DNA of 64,000 nucleotides from Macrosoma leucophasiata (GCA_036365455.1 JAWQUS010000004.1:2983501-3047500); one strand, 5' to 3'; counted from the first letter of the stretch, positions 1-11,965 are shown. The notes: generated by a model not told the origin, from the letters alone. Program-made: numbers and translations.

Positions 1-263
1 AAACAACCAAACAAACAAAAAAATATTACCTCTTTATAATATAAGTTTAGATAACATGCCGAGCTACGCGACATTGCAGCGACAGCACTGCTGCCGAGTT
101 CGGAATCGTACCTTAAAGCTGCCTGCTATACGAAAATAGTTTATACCAATATTTTTTTACAATTCCATTGCTTGTTCTACGAATAACCTTTCTACTACTA
201 CTTTATTACTCTGAGGGTCTTACAAACTAGTACATATTAGCAACATGTTCATTTGATTTAGAC
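1..263. other. AT-rich flank, no gene seen
   Basis: No convincing open frame or known repeat. The last eight bases (256-263, ATTTAGAC) are one copy of the target-site duplication of the next element. Confidence 0.4.
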
Positions 264-798
264 CAGAGGTTCCCAAACTATTTTTTTCTTGTAGACCCCT
301 TTAAATTTTTTTCTAGTTTCCGTGGACCCCTCCTTGCTACAATTATATCACATTCCCATATGATTTATATGAAGGTACCTGACATTTGCTGAACAGGACA
401 CCTTTTTGGCAGCCGTGAGACACATATTACGTGTATAGGTATGTATTAATTTTTATAAAATGTGTTGTCTTTTCTCTGTTACCTGTTACGTTTTATGTCT
501 GTTTTATGTGTCTCGTTGTGTGTCAAATAAATGTTTCTCTTTCTCTTTCTCTTTCTTTCCATATTTCCAAATTTTATTCACGCCTGCGTAGACCCCCATC
601 GAGTCTCCGATGGACCACTTTGGGAATCACTGGTATGATGTAAGTAAATTGGTACTATCAGTGTATGTGTTGAGATCCATTATCGTGGACCCCCATTTTC
701 ATTTCATGGACCCCCAAATTTTATTTTCGCTTACGCCGACCCCTTTCACTTTGTCATAGACCCCCAGGGGTCGATATAGACCACTTTGGGAATCACTG
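264..798. mobile_element. hAT-like non-autonomous DNA element
   Basis: The element starts CAGAGGTTCCCAAAC and ends with the near complement GTTTGGGAATCACTG-like sequence (TTTGGGAATCACTG). It is flanked by a perfect 8-bp direct repeat, ATTTAGAC, at 256-263 and 799-806. An 8-bp duplication and a CAG.GGTTC.CAAA terminus are typical of hAT transposons. No transposase is present. The interior repeats the word 'GACCCC' many times (290-330, 590, 690-770), and an internal copy of the right end lies at about 611-633, suggesting an internal duplication. A TCTCTTTC tract lies at about 536-557. Confidence 0.75.
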
Positions 799-956
799 AT
801 TTAGACTGTGGATTAACTAAGCCAAGTTTTGACGTTAGTGAAAAGGTTTTAGGCATTTTTTTACTTACTAGGATGATAACGGTCTTATAATAAGTGTAAA
901 ATGTCAAGAATGATGGACATCATCAATATAGATAACAAGTACCTACTGTAACTAAA

Positions 957-1260
957 ACGTAACTTCACGCCTGTAATACCCGAAGGAGTAGGCAGAGGTA
1001 AATCCATGCATTCAATCGTACATGCAAGCACCCACGATTCGCTGGTTACGTTTTTGGTCCATGTAGTGGCGAGCCTGTTGCCATCTCCGGGCACATTACC
1101 AAACTCCGAGGTATGGGATAAACTTCCAGATAATAGAAAAATCCCAATAGAACCAGAGATAAAGGATTTTAAACCGTTATCTCTGATAGCCCCCGACCCG
1201 GGAATCGAACCCAGGACCTCCAGCGTAGTAGTAGTGGCCTGCTACCACTAGGCTACTAAG
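957..1260 (-). mobile_element. Family B tRNA-derived SINE, full length
   Basis: Read on the minus strand, it begins with a tRNA-like head: an A-box-like TAGCCTAGTGGTAGC and a B box GGTTCGATTCC about 30 bases later. A body of about 230 bp follows, ending at the conserved GGCGTGAAGTTACG. Internal Pol III promoter boxes and other copies at 8.45, 22.1, 25.2, 26.1, 30.4, 44.7 and 51.5 kb define the family. The head abuts the T-run of the A copy at 1263, so one element inserted beside the other. Confidence 0.8.
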
Positions 1261-1262
1261 CC

Positions 1263-1552
1263 TTTTTTTTTTTTATGTAAAGGAAGTGGTAAACAAGCAT
1301 GCAGTTCACGTTGATGTTAAGTGATGACTGCAGCCTATAGACACCCACACAAAGACTAAGGTCAAAATACAGATGCGTTACCACTCCTGAGGCCTAAGGT
1401 GTTATGCCTCCGTGCCGGAAATCACAGGGCCGTACATTACCACCTGACCGGAACACGATAGTGCTGAACACTACCATTTAGCGGCAAGTATATTAGGTAA
1501 TGCGGTGGTGCCTACGCCCGCGAGCTCCGTCACTGGAGCTCTACCACCAGTA
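1263..1552 (-). mobile_element. Family A retroposon, full length (about 290 bp)
   Basis: Best-defined family of the window, with more than 30 full or partial copies. In sense (minus here) it starts ACTGGTGGTAGAGCTC, has a short hairpin GAGCTCC-loop-GGAGCTC in its first 30 bases, then a conserved body, and ends GCCACTTCCTTTACAT plus an A tract (seen here as the T-run at 1263-1274). The A tail suggests reverse transcription by a LINE. I see no clear tRNA A/B boxes, so it could be a SINE of other origin or a LINE-derived non-autonomous element. It encodes no protein. Confidence 0.8.
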
Positions 1553-1559
1553 AAACTGT

Positions 1560-2060
1560 ACACTTTCTAGAAACTAAAAACACTTAAAACACTTAAACTA
1601 AAAACAAAAAACACTTAATTAACTAGAAACACTTTCTTTCTGCCTACTGTAACTGTACACTTTCAAGAAAATTACCTCGAACAAAAATCATCTGACACGA
1701 ACCTTTTCATACTCAAAAACCCAGCAAAAACAAACATATAATCATAACATTATAATCCAATTATATAAAGTTGTAACTGTTCAAGAAATAGATATACGGA
1801 AGCAAAAAAGAACTATTCCGTTACTCCAATGTGTACGGGTCACAAAGTTTAAATAGCTGTGCTTATTGAATTACATAAAATCGTATGCAATTGCACTAAA
1901 TTGGACCGCATCATCCTGATTGCGCTTGACCGTTTATGCAAATGCATGGCAGATGGATAGGTAATTGCCGTACTGTTTGACATGTGACGTTGGTAACGAG
2001 AATGTCATTTACTATCTTCATGTGTTTTAGGCTAGGAACAATACAGAATAATAGAATAAT
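1560..2060. other. AT-rich unique-looking DNA
   Basis: It contains short A-rich repeats (ACACTTAAAACACTTAAAC at about 1580-1610) but no gene or repeat that I recognise. Confidence 0.35.
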
Positions 2061-2257
2061 AATAAAAAAAACTGGTTGCCTGTAAAGTCGGTTTTACGGG
2101 CGAAGATTTTACGTGACAACGTCTTTTTCTCGGTAGAAAGGCATTCGCCGGTCCGGCAGGCCTCTCTCTCGTTCGGTGACTCGTCGTTACGTTACCGGGC
2201 GTTACACTTTTTCATGAGTGACTCCGAGCCGCAACCTAATTTAAGACGTTGTCACGT
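2060..2257. repeat. GC-rich repeat S with internal inverted ends
   Basis: A GC-rich block inside AT-rich DNA. The words ACGTGACAACGTC (about 2111-2123) and GACGTTGTCACGT (about 2246-2258) are inverted relative to each other and bracket about 140 bp. I recall similar blocks as dispersed repeats in moth and butterfly genomes, but cannot name the family. An open frame of 124 codons crosses it and runs into the neighbouring SINE, so it is unlikely to be coding. Confidence 0.45.
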
Positions 2258-2430
2258 CAATAATAAAATACGCTTACACTCGCAGCCCCACAGTCGGTAT
2301 AAAACCTGTGTCGTGGGTGCCGTTGTACACAGTAGGCCGTACAAATATTTGTCCCGGTTCGGGGATCGAACCCGCGACCCTTTGAATCAAACGGTCATCT
2401 CATACCGCTGGACTAACCGGGTCGTCAAAT
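2256..2430 (-). mobile_element. Family C tRNA-derived SINE
   Basis: On the minus strand it starts GACGACCCGGTTAGTCCAGC, with an A-box-like GTTAGTCCAGCGGT and a B box GGGTTCGATCCC, followed by a conserved body ending in AAGCGTATTTTATT. Copies at 14.2, 20.4 and 37.1 kb share head and body. The segment near 2330 has lost part of the body compared with the copy at 37.1 kb. Confidence 0.75.
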
Positions 2431-3148
2431 ACAATAACCAAATATTTTAGTTGTAGCGCTCATCGAGGCGTTAGTTCAGTTTTAACTTCTTTTTTCTTGT
2501 AACTCAGATGACAAACAAGCATGCATGAATTCCATCTTTTATTTTGCCGTATGCATATCCGGAACAGTCATGCACGCTTAAATGTCTTTGCCTTTGGCAG
2601 CGTCGTGTGGCGGGTTGCTCACTTCCCTCTAAAATGGTCGAGGAGGGCAATGGCTGTCACATGCGTCATACTCGTGAACGGGTACTGTTGGTGAGGACTG
2701 GTCTGTTCTAGTTTGCAGGGGCTACATTACATTTAGTAGATAGCAGTTTATTTGCATCTATGCTATGGAGGTTCACATTATTTGATTTTTCACGATAATT
2801 TGTACTAGATTTAAGCTCTCATTTAAAAGAGCTCTTACTGAGTTTGTTGGGTAGCGGAGTTCTGCTCAGTAGTGACTGCACTTGGAACTCTGCTAAGTGA
2901 ATAACATTGATCTTGACGAATAAGTTTTTCTTTTTCTTCATTTATTATCATTGAAGGAATTGAAAAATTTTATGATTATTACGTTTTAACCAAATAGTTT
3001 AAATTTTAATTTTTAATTTACTATTAATATATGATTTTTCTTTACTATATGTAATGGTTATTCGCTCTAGGTAGTTTATGATTTATTGACGTTTTGAAAG
3101 TATCTGTAAAGATCTATTCGAAATAAAAATATTTTCTATTTCTATTTT

Positions 3149-3323
3149 ATGCAGTTCACATTGATGTTAAGTGATGAATATACCCTTTAGAATCTACACA
3201 AAAACGACAGGTCAAAACGCAGATGCGTTGCCATTCCTGAGACCTTAGTTGTTATGTCTCTGTGATAGTTATTACGGGGCTGTACATTACCTTCTAACCG
3301 GAACACGATAGTGCTGAACACGA
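3149..3323 (-). mobile_element. Family A retroposon, old partial copy
   Basis: The 3' two thirds of family A in a diverged subfamily, recognised by GCAGTTCACATTGATGTTAA and CCGGAACACGATAGTGCTGA. The subfamily reads TGTGATAGTTATTACGGGGC where the main one reads TGTGCCGGAAATTACAGGGC. The A-tail end is fused to AT-rich DNA. Confidence 0.65.
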
Positions 3324-3514
3324 GTCTCTTTACGACAATCTTTTATATCGGAGACATGCCTCAGTCTTGACATAGGTATGTAAACATTTACACTTAATTT
3401 TTGATAGTATGTTTACCTATGGCTATTGATATTTTATAGGTAAGTAAACATAATTAATTATTTGACAGTCTGTCCTAGATAAACGTACGACGTTTATCCT
3501 AGATACTAAAGAAA

Positions 3515-3705
3515 AAATGAAAAGAAAAATTCGATTTCGGGCAGGGAACAAACCTATGCCCTCAGGATAACCAGTCCAACCGCCTTACCACTGAACTACT
3601 GGAGCTAAGGTTATCGTGAAGTCACAGGTTCGGTTACTGCCCCGAGACTATTTCTTCTTTATTTTTTTTTTATTCACTCGCATACGTTATTGCGAAAAAA
3701 AACTA
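3515..3705. mobile_element. Family D tRNA-like element, folded copy
   Basis: The first part (about 3515-3605) is a tRNA-like core on the minus strand (A-box-like TAGTTCAGTGGTAAGGC, degenerate B box). It is followed directly by plus-strand sequence (about 3605-3705) containing a B-box-like AGGTTCGGTTACTGC and a D-type tail with CACTCGCATACGTTATTGCG. The two halves face opposite ways, as in the D copies at 10.0, 16.5 and 17.6 kb. Confidence 0.5.
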
Positions 3706-3999
3706 AGACAATCCTATCCATGAGTATCCAAAAAAAAAACTATCAGTAGGAAACATAAGTACCAAGTAATACACTTACCCATCGCAATATATAAAATGGT
3801 CAATAATCAAATTGAAATCAACCCCACAGCGCGTGCAGTCTCCTGGGGTGCATCGTACCCCGACAGGTAGAGTCATCAGACCCCTCGACATTAACTCCTG
3901 TCAAAACACAATATGGGTCTCTTTGTCCCGACACTGATACGAGGGGATCGCTGTTTAGGGTTGGTTGGATTAGCAGACAATACTTTTATTGTCGACTCA

Positions 4000-5390
4000 A
4001 TGCATATGAGTTATTTGTGATTTTATATTTGGGGCTTTTTGTGCGACGCGGTGATTTGCAAATCGGCGCTGTATGTAGTTCCTTTATGTTCAGCTTACAT
4101 TTTATTTGCCACTCTCGGTGTGACAAGTAAATAAAGGTGAAATAGTAATTAAAATTTACACAGGTGACGAATTGCTGTTGCTGTTAGATAAAACGGCATA
4201 AATACATCATCTGCATCATATTATTTTATTCTGTTTTTAATATTTTTTAAAAACAATAGAATAAATATATAGTGGTGGCTGCTATACAACAGACGAGATA
4301 AATAATTAAAATTAAAAAAATGTATATTGATGGGGACTTACAATTTTTAAATATTTCTGAATTCTGTTCAGTTTGGTCAACTGTGACGGAAAATTTGTAA
4401 AAAAAAACTAAACTTACAAATAATTCTAAAAATTAACTTATCGGGCACAATTCTCTATTGAATGGTTATAAAATTTACATAAATAAAAAATACGTTTCTC
4501 CACAATACAATAATGCATACCTAGTGAGTTCAATAGGTATGCATTATTCCCCACTAAGTATTTATTGCGCCAGCATAAAGTAGAGTTATGAGTAATCGAC
4601 AATAAAAAAAAACCTTGAAAACTAGAAATGGCTACATCCGAGCCACACAATTGCAGATAATTGTTAGTTAATACTTAATTACAATAATTTATCATGTTCC
4701 CACATATATTAGGGCAAGGTAAACATAATTATTGAAAAAACAATAACTTATGTTTTGACGACTCACTAGATTTGAACAATACATTTTTTTTTAAATACCT
4801 TGTCATATATTGATTGATTAACTTCTTTTTCTGGTTATATAATGATTTAATAATGAGTTTTGCTTTCATTATAGATAAGTAGTTCTACAATGATACAAAA
4901 GTAGGTTTTACTGCCGATGAGGGTCGAAGTAGGTAATAAGTAAGTTTTGGAACTTGAACCATACGTATTGACATCTTAGTGAAATAGTGATAATACAATC
5001 TAGGTTACAGAGATGAAGCTAAGGGCTAATCAAGTTGGGCTACACTTGTGGACCCCTGTCTCTCAAACTAGAATAATCTGTGATATGAGAGTCAGTGTTC
5101 CTCCGCGTTTACAAGCAATATTGCGACACCTTGCAATCAATGATTAAAAGCTAATTTTGTTTAAACAAGTTAAAATAAAAGAATAATTTAAAAAAATAAA
5201 AAAAAAGATACATTAGTATAGATATTCATAAACGTGTGGGTGTGTGTGTGTGTGTGTGTGTGTGCGCGTGAGTGAGTCAGTGAGTGTGCTTCTGTAATAT
5301 GTGAGAATGTGAGTGTGTATGTGTCTGCTTACATGGATTGTGTTGGTACATAAATTAAGGTAAGGTATTTAATGCCGGATATTTTTCTGT
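4000..5390. other. AT-rich DNA with one small hairpin
   Basis: No gene seen. It holds a perfect 14-bp inverted repeat (4509-4522 and 4535-4548, 12-base loop) and a GT-rich microsatellite at 5237-5264. Confidence 0.35.
5241..5264. repeat. (TG)12 microsatellite
   Basis: An uninterrupted TG tract, followed by imperfect GTGAGTGAGTCAGTGAGTG to about 5287. Confidence 0.9.
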
Positions 5391-5395
5391 CAATC

Positions 5396-5440
5396 ATAGT
5401 GCTGAACAGTGCCATCTAGCGGTAGATTTATTACGCAGAT
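5396..5440 (-). mobile_element. Family A fragment
   Basis: A short piece matching the middle of family A (GTGCTGAACAGTGCCATCTAGCGG). It is separated by about 180 bp of unrelated sequence from the next A piece in the same orientation, so both may come from one interrupted copy. Confidence 0.5.
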
Positions 5441-5621
5441 AATTGAACTTTTAGTCTACAACCCATCGACTACAGAACCTTACTCTAGAATACTTACTCT
5501 AGATTACTATCTCAAATTATTGGATAGAATTATTTCTGTCAACTGCCTGAAGGCAGATGTAAGTAAGACGTTGCGTTATTTTTTGTTTAAACATCCCAAT
5601 ATTAATAGGTAGGTATAGTAA

Positions 5622-5775
5622 AGTCTAAGGATTTATGCCTCTGTGTCTCTCTAATAGGACCGAACATTACCACCTGACCGGAATACGATAGTGCTGAACA
5701 CTACCATTTAACAACGAATAGATCAGGTAATGCAGTGGTACCTACCCGCGAGCTCACTGGAGCTCTACTACCAGA
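5622..5775 (-). mobile_element. Family A retroposon, 5' half
   Basis: It matches the family from TTATGCCTCTGTG through CACCTGACCGGAATACGATA to GAGCTCTACTACCAG, the start of the element in sense. The 3' A-tail half is missing. Confidence 0.65.
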
Positions 5776-6079
5776 AATATCGCTACATTACGTAACACGA
5801 GTCTATTTACTCGTATTAATGGAATTTTTGTTCCAACAGATGCAAAATCCATATAAAACTAATGTCAATCCAATTGAAATCCAACATACAAACATTAAAC
5901 TCCGTACCAAATACTTGAATAGTACCGAAGGGTATCAGTTAACAGGTAAGTGGTGTTGGGACAATGTGACCGCACGAGCGTATCTAATGCCCTTTAAATA
6001 CCGTGAGCGTTGGAGGGTTAACATTAATCGCCTGCCGATTTTGGTGCTATTAATGGATTGGAATACGGATTAGTGTGGC

Positions 6080-7540
6080 TCACTAAATAAAGAATTCCAC
6101 CAGCAATGCCGCGTTGTAGTTAAATTTAGGTTAGTTCAATTTGAGAAAAAAAAAAAAAAATTGTTATATTTGAAAAAATAAAACAAGAAAGTGAATGCAA
6201 GGTGGCCGTCCGGTTTTTTTATTTAATTTTCACAAAATTGACCTTGAAAATATACATTTTAATCTAACGCGACTTGTGTGTACAGACTTGTAGGTAGGTA
6301 TCTACTTGTAGTTTTATAGTGAATAGGATCAGGTATAGTATTTAGTTTAATTTAATATATTTTTTTAATACAGTTTTACGATATTACTGTAAATTTAATT
6401 CATCTAATAAACGAGTGTGTAAATGAAAATTATAGTACCTACTCAACAATAAAATAATGTGACTTATTACTTATCGACTATAAAATAAAGGTATATTTTA
6501 CAAAGATTACTTATGTACGTAGGTATCTATCTCTCTGATCGTTTGTCATGGGTGACAGGTGAACGTTCCCACGTGTGGGACTTCGGTATTTTAGTGGTAT
6601 AGCGGCTGGACAGCGTTTATCGTGAGGTCGCAGTTTCGATATCTGCCCGACTAACTTTTCTCTTTAATTACTACATTTACTTACATGTCATAAAAAATAA
6701 GCTAAAAATAAAAATGTTACTATGTTACAAGTATTCCATTTTTACTTTTGAGATATTGTACCTACCCTAAAACGTATTTTTATATTTTTTTTATACCTGA
6801 AGAAAAAATGTGGAGTGGAAGCTCTCAAGTCACCGCTCTCACGAAAATACACAGGGCCATATTTTTAACAGCATTATTTAACCCTAGATATGGCGAATGA
6901 TATATACCTGGCGACACAAAACAAGATGAAATGTCATATCCGACCTTAATGTGAGCTAAAGTCGATTTAAAATTAAAAAGCAAAGCACATCACAATGAGG
7001 TGCATCATTAAAACTATATTAAGACGCCCGAGGCGGTCTGTAATGATACCTTGTAGGTACACTACTATTATTTTAATCATAAACTAGTATTTTGATGGAC
7101 CACATATAACATACTACCGCTAGGATCAAAAAAATCGAGCAGTAGGTATAGAGTGCCGTCGACGAAAAATTGCATTACCTCTCATACCTATATCTAATAA
7201 AAAATATTTCAAAAACACTTTATTTTTTTTAAAAAGATATTTTAAATTTTGAGTTGGATTGTTGCTTTTTTGTACCTGTAGATCGATAACCTCAAAACTT
7301 TCAACTCTGAAGTGAATAATTGATACATACATGATATTTTACTGTAATTATGGACCAAAACTAAAAAGGTACATAATAAATACAAAATGTACCAATAATA
7401 ACACATAAAATCATTTAGTTTTGGTGTCACTAAAATGAAAATAATACAGTGTTGAGATAGTAATTTATAAAAACTGGCATTAACATAAAAGTTTTTTTTT
7501 TGTGTTGATTTATACTTTTGGTGGCAATAAAGAGTATTTA
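6080..7540. other. AT-rich DNA, one decayed tRNA-like remnant
   Basis: Nothing gene-like. A tRNA-like remnant (about 6585-6655, plus strand: AGTGGTATAGCGGCTGGA then GGTCGCAGTTTCGATATCTG) resembles the D-family core and is followed by a T-rich tail. Confidence 0.35.
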
Positions 7541-7544
7541 TTAT

Positions 7545-7720
7545 TAGAATAGAATAGAATCATTTATTGCAGGCAACTAAGGCCCATATCATACTATAAA
7601 CATATACAAAGTAAACAATAAAATTATATTAATAATATACAATATAAATAAGTCTACTGGTCTATTTCTGAGGCGTCCGTCTTGACTTCCAAAATCTTCG
7701 GAAAACTACGCCTTCGGGCC
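7545..7720 (-). mobile_element. LINE 3' end with ATTCT tandem tail
   Basis: On the minus strand this ends GTTGCCTGCAATAAATGATT followed by repeats of CTATT. That is a poly-A-signal-like 3' terminus with a short tandem tail instead of poly-A, a pattern seen in lepidopteran non-LTR retrotransposons. A second piece of the same terminus is at 25.05 kb. No reverse transcriptase is left. Confidence 0.5.
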
Positions 7721-7739
7721 AGAATTCGGGCATGAGGAA

Positions 7740-8450
7740 CATTTACAGATGTTTGGCAGGTACGCGTAACTTGAAAGATTTGAATCTCGTGGGTCGACTA
7801 GACTTCAAGGCTTCAATCTCTCCTTTTATTTGTACCTCAGTTTGTTGACATTTGACAATCTCTTCTGTCATACATTATAATTATTACTAACTATTATTTT
7901 TTATTGACCTCTGAAGTAAGCAATAGCAGCATTATTAGAGGACGGGTACGGAGATGGAATAAATAGATTTGCATTTTGGTAATATTGATTTTGTAATTAA
8001 TTTTAAGCTTACAATTATGCAATTGGTATAATAATTATCCAAATTCAAAACATTGAAACGCCATTAACTACTAATAAAATACCAACATGACAACAAGGAG
8101 TGTAAATCACAGAGATACCAAACAGTCTTAAAACACGGCACATGCTTAATTAATTCTTCCCAATTTCGCGCAAACAAATAAAACAAAATGCACGCTCGAT
8201 TTGAGATCCCACCGCAAAAAAGTCGGGCTAAAACAGTAGTACTGAAACTCGATATGGAGGTAGGGGTGATTGTACACTGGCCTAGCACTTTTTTATAGCA
8301 TTTTTTGTGTCAATGTCTCAAATTCGTTTTGGACAATGACCTTTGTTAAATACGTTGAACTGTTATAAAAAATTATGTGTGACAGTTGATTAGACTCCCA
8401 ACTTTAAGCGTATTTATTTAACTTCCTGTAAAGTAAGATGGAGTTAATTA
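7740..8450. other. No gene seen
   Basis: AT-rich DNA without recognised repeat. Open frames here are short and have no recognisable domain. Confidence 0.35.
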
Positions 8451-8452
8451 AC

Positions 8453-8724
8453 TGCCTCGGTAGCCTAGTGGTAGCTGACCACTACTACTACAGAGGTCCT
8501 GGGTTCGATTCACGGGTAGGGGGTTATCAGAGATAATGGTGTAAAGTCATTTATCTCTGGTTCTATTGGGATTTTTCCATTTTCTAGAAATTTCCCAGTA
8601 CTTCGAAGTTTGGTAATGTGCCCGGAGATGTCAACAGGCTCGCATTGGCTCGATTGCATGTATGCTTGAATGCATTTACCTCTGCCTACCCCTTTGGGGA
8701 TTACAGGCGTGAAGTTACGTTACT
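8453..8724 (+). mobile_element. Family B tRNA-derived SINE, nearly full
   Basis: Starts AACTGCCTCGGTAGCCTAGT with the A box, B box GGTTCGATTCACGG, and runs to GGCGTGAAGTTACGTTAC. A short internal deletion (about 30 bp near 8640, in the part that normally reads GTTACATGGGCC...) removes part of the body. Confidence 0.8.
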
Positions 8725-8739
8725 TTGTTCTATGAGATA

Positions 8740-9960
8740 ATTTGCAAGCAAGCTGTTCTGATTTCTGGTCGTCAATTTCGCAAGCCATAAACTTAGAACA
8801 TTGTTCTACAAGAAATTCTTTCCCTTTAAAAATATTGCTCCTGACTTCACTGGTTAATACGAAATGTATATCATCGCGTCATTTTTTTACGTTATCGTCG
8901 GACTGCATTATTGATTTCAGTGTCACCGACTCTAGATAAAATAATTCGTAAATCGTTATTATTGGTATTTCATGATTTTGTGTTAATTCTTTTTTTTTAT
9001 TTATAATTGTTATAAAACATATAACATGTTGTTATTCTTCAAAACTATTATATTTCTAGCAGCAGTCAGATAGTGTTTATAGCTTTGTTGTTTATAAATG
9101 GGACATTCGCCCGAGCTTGAGAGGAAAAATCTAACTGTTAACTAACTTGTTATGCATTTCTTCTACTTGCAAACTATACGCTTCAGTGAAATACACTATG
9201 TAAGTATGCAATCAAAGAGAAAATATGCGACAAATTGTAGCCTATTACTAGTATCTTCTTAGAATCGTTATTAAAGAAAATATCTAATATCACGTCAAGA
9301 GTAACCTGTTAACGGACTAAAGATGTTGTTTAAACTCTTTTTAGGGTTCTGTGGGCTACAAGGAACCGTTTTGGTCTGTCTGCATCTTAGCCCTAATACT
9401 AGAATGCTATATACAGTTCACATTGATGGTCATTTATACTTTAAATAGCCTTTAAATATTATCAAGTGAAGAACACTGCCTGACATTCGAAATATTTTTA
9501 GCTCTCCGAAATAAAAAGTTAAACATTGTATTTTAGTATTTTTCAGATGTTAGGAAAGACTCCGGAATTAAAATGACATGTTATAGATTATAAATACAAA
9601 AAATACCAGAAAATATTTTTTAGGATCCCCTTAAAAATCATTAATGTGTATCGCAACGTCTTCGTACCGCAATGTGAAGTTCCTCTTAACCGTACATTGT
9701 TGGGATTCCACGAACAAAACACCCGACTGAACCTTTCATTTTAAATCACCAGAAATGCAACGTTTGATAGACTGGAATACTAAATAATTTTGAGGCTGAT
9801 TTATTTAATTCAATAAAGTGTATGTTTTATAATTTTTGTTTCATAGAGTTGCAATGTTAAAAAGATACAGAACATTTTCAAAAACAAGGATTGTAGTACC
9901 TATTCTTAATATTTAACTTTGGTAGCTTTTAAAATTGTATAAGAGCAACTACCGTCATAT
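8740..9960. other. AT-rich DNA with short repeat scraps
   Basis: It contains a family F piece (about 9338-9400: TTTTTAGGGTTCTGTG then AAGGAACCG...GTCTGTCTGC) and a 35-base family A scrap at 9412-9450. No gene seen. Confidence 0.4.
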
Positions 9961-9971
9961 AATTTCTATTT

Positions 9972-10218
9972 TATTTTTAAAGAAAAATGAAAAGAAAAAT
10001 TTGGCTTCAGGCGAGACTCGAACTCGCGGCCTACTGGGAATCTAGTCCAGCCGCTCTTCCAATTGAGCTACTGAAGTCCTGCCCGATTTGTCAAATCTTT
10101 CCTTCACATCTATTGCATTGCTTTATGGTAGCTTTCTTTCCAAATTTTTCTTTCCATATTTCTTTAAAAATAAAATATATTTTACAAGCACGTGTTAATG
10201 CGAAATAATATAAAACAA
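9972..10218. mobile_element. Family D tRNA-like element, folded copy
   Basis: From 9995 to about 10128 the sequence is minus-strand D: tRNA-like core, then the GGGCAGG and AAGGAAAGATTTGAC leader. At about 10140 it switches to plus-strand D tail (TTTTTCTTTCCAT, then AAGCACGTGTTAATGCGAAA). The tail therefore points away from the core it should follow. The core keeps A-box TAGCTCAATTGG and B-box AGTTCGAGTCT in its own sense. Confidence 0.7.
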
Positions 10219-10236
10219 TTACATAATTTCTGTTAA

Positions 10237-10345
10237 AGCTGCCCACTGTTGGACAAAACCCTCTTATATGCCCTATTCACTACTCTTGACCAACGGATTG
10301 GCGATCACTGCGTCGGTAGTATGCTCCCGGGATGCTGCTATCTAC
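10237..10345 (+). repeat. Fragment of a dispersed LINE-like repeat
   Basis: GCTGCCCACTGTTGGACAAA resembles a very common lepidopteran repeat that reads GCCCACTGCTGGGCAAAGG. Its class is uncertain. A related piece is at 38.84 kb. Confidence 0.35.
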
Positions 10346-10755
10346 CCCGCATTGTTGTTATTATTACCGCCGTGTTCGAATGGTTGGACCGTTATTGTTC
10401 AGTTGACGGACTGCGCATACGCATTGTCTTTTACACAAATTAAATAGTAGTTTAGAGATTCAATTGAATAGAAATAAGATGTGATAGGTTGAATTGAAAT
10501 AAGATGTGATAGGTCAAATTATTATTAAGGTATTAAATATTCTATTGAATACACACGACAAATCTTTGAAGCCACCCTATATGGCACTGAAATCTCCCCC
10601 TCCGCTTCAATTTAGACCTCAGGTTTGTAGATCGATAATCTATATGCAGCAGTAGGTATTAATTCACCATGATAACTGAATGCTTGTTTACCACCTTCAT
10701 AACTTAAAAAACATCCTAACGCACCTGAATAACATATGTCTTAACACTTGTCTAC

Positions 10756-11111
10756 CGTAGAGCTATACGGGCCACCGGCGGACCGAAAGGGAGTAGCCAA
10801 ATGCAGGATTACCCCTCTGTCAAAGTATAAGCCCAAATGGTCCTACGCCTGTCGCCCAGGTGTTTGAATGTGTGCGTGAAATTGTTTATGTACATATTTT
10901 GTTAAAGTCAAGGTGTGAGTTTTATAGTAATACTAGACGATTTTTGTAGTGTGTATGTGTGTATCACACGTAATCCCCCCTGCAAAAAAATTACAGACTG
11001 TTTTGCATTTACTGATGCAAAACAGTCTGTAATTTTTATGCGCTATGTAATTTTTACTCCCCTCCGGTCCTCCGGTCCGCCGCGGCGGACTGTGGCCCGT
11101 GTTGCTCTATG
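10756..11111. mobile_element. Family H hAT-like MITE with internal fold-back
   Basis: The terminal inverted repeats are CGTAGAGCTATACGGGCCAC on the left and the complement of CATAGAGCAACACGGGCCAC on the right. The interior matches the H copies at 24.4 and 56.8 kb (GGGAGTAGCC, CTGTCGCCCAGG, GTCAAGGTGTGAGTTT, ACAGACTGTTTTGCAT). At 10986-11037 the segment ending TTTTGCAT is repeated in inverse (23-bp perfect arms, 6-base loop TTACTG), which other copies lack. Flanking 8-mers do not match clearly here. Confidence 0.65.
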
Positions 11112-11129
11112 GTCTTAACTGAACAGGGG

Positions 11130-11960
11130 GCCGACCGCCTAACCCTAATGCTTTCGTTTAGCATTCGATTATGACATCATCTTGCCAGTTTCGTACCGCC
11201 CTACTTTTTCCTGGAAGTGTTCTCGACCGCAGGTATATCTTTAAGAGCAAAATGCTTTAATATGAGACTGACAAGGTAACGTCCTTAACAAAAACATTAG
11301 AGTTGTGCAGTGCATTATATCTTCAATCATTCTGTTCCCCTGTTGATATTATATGCATGATCATTTATCAGGATTCAGTATTCTTCCAGCCAATACGATT
11401 CGTTTGTTCCTATTATTACAATGTAGCTAAATAGATAAAATTGAAAACTAGACCTGAAACCTAACAACGATAGCTCCAAAGTTATCCTTCTAACATTTCT
11501 ACCACCAACAAACTCTCATTGGAGAATTTGAACCAATAGATGAATTTGAATAAACAGCCATTGAAATTATGAACCAATTGCTGTACGCCACGCCGCGTGT
11601 TCTCTGTTTGAAACACGCATTATCACCGACTTATCTGTGTAGGTGTGGCGTTTAACACGATTTGTTGTGTAATCTCTTTAAACAATTATTTGCTGAAGGC
11701 GTGACATTTATACATACAAGTTTCAATAATCACATGACAGCCAATACGAAAAGGGTAGACAATGTTGCAAAGGTTACCTACATGGCAGAATGTTTTTTCT
11801 TTGCTGGCTGTTATAGTAATAATGAGATGAAAATTCCTTGAATAAAGGGGTTAATGTAGGATTGGAAAAAAAAGGAAATTTCTTATGAATAACGTTCCTA
11901 GAACTGTGTGAGCATAACAAGAAATAGTGGTTCTAATGGCAGTGAAATAAGTTTACAGAA
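11130..11960. other. No gene seen
   Basis: Mixed AT-rich DNA without recognised repeats or long frames. Confidence 0.35.
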
Positions 11961-11965
11961 AGACT

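Noticed and set aside
2076..2450. 124-codon open frame
   Set aside because: It runs through repeat S and an inverted family C SINE. The protein has no domain and ends in SINE sequence.
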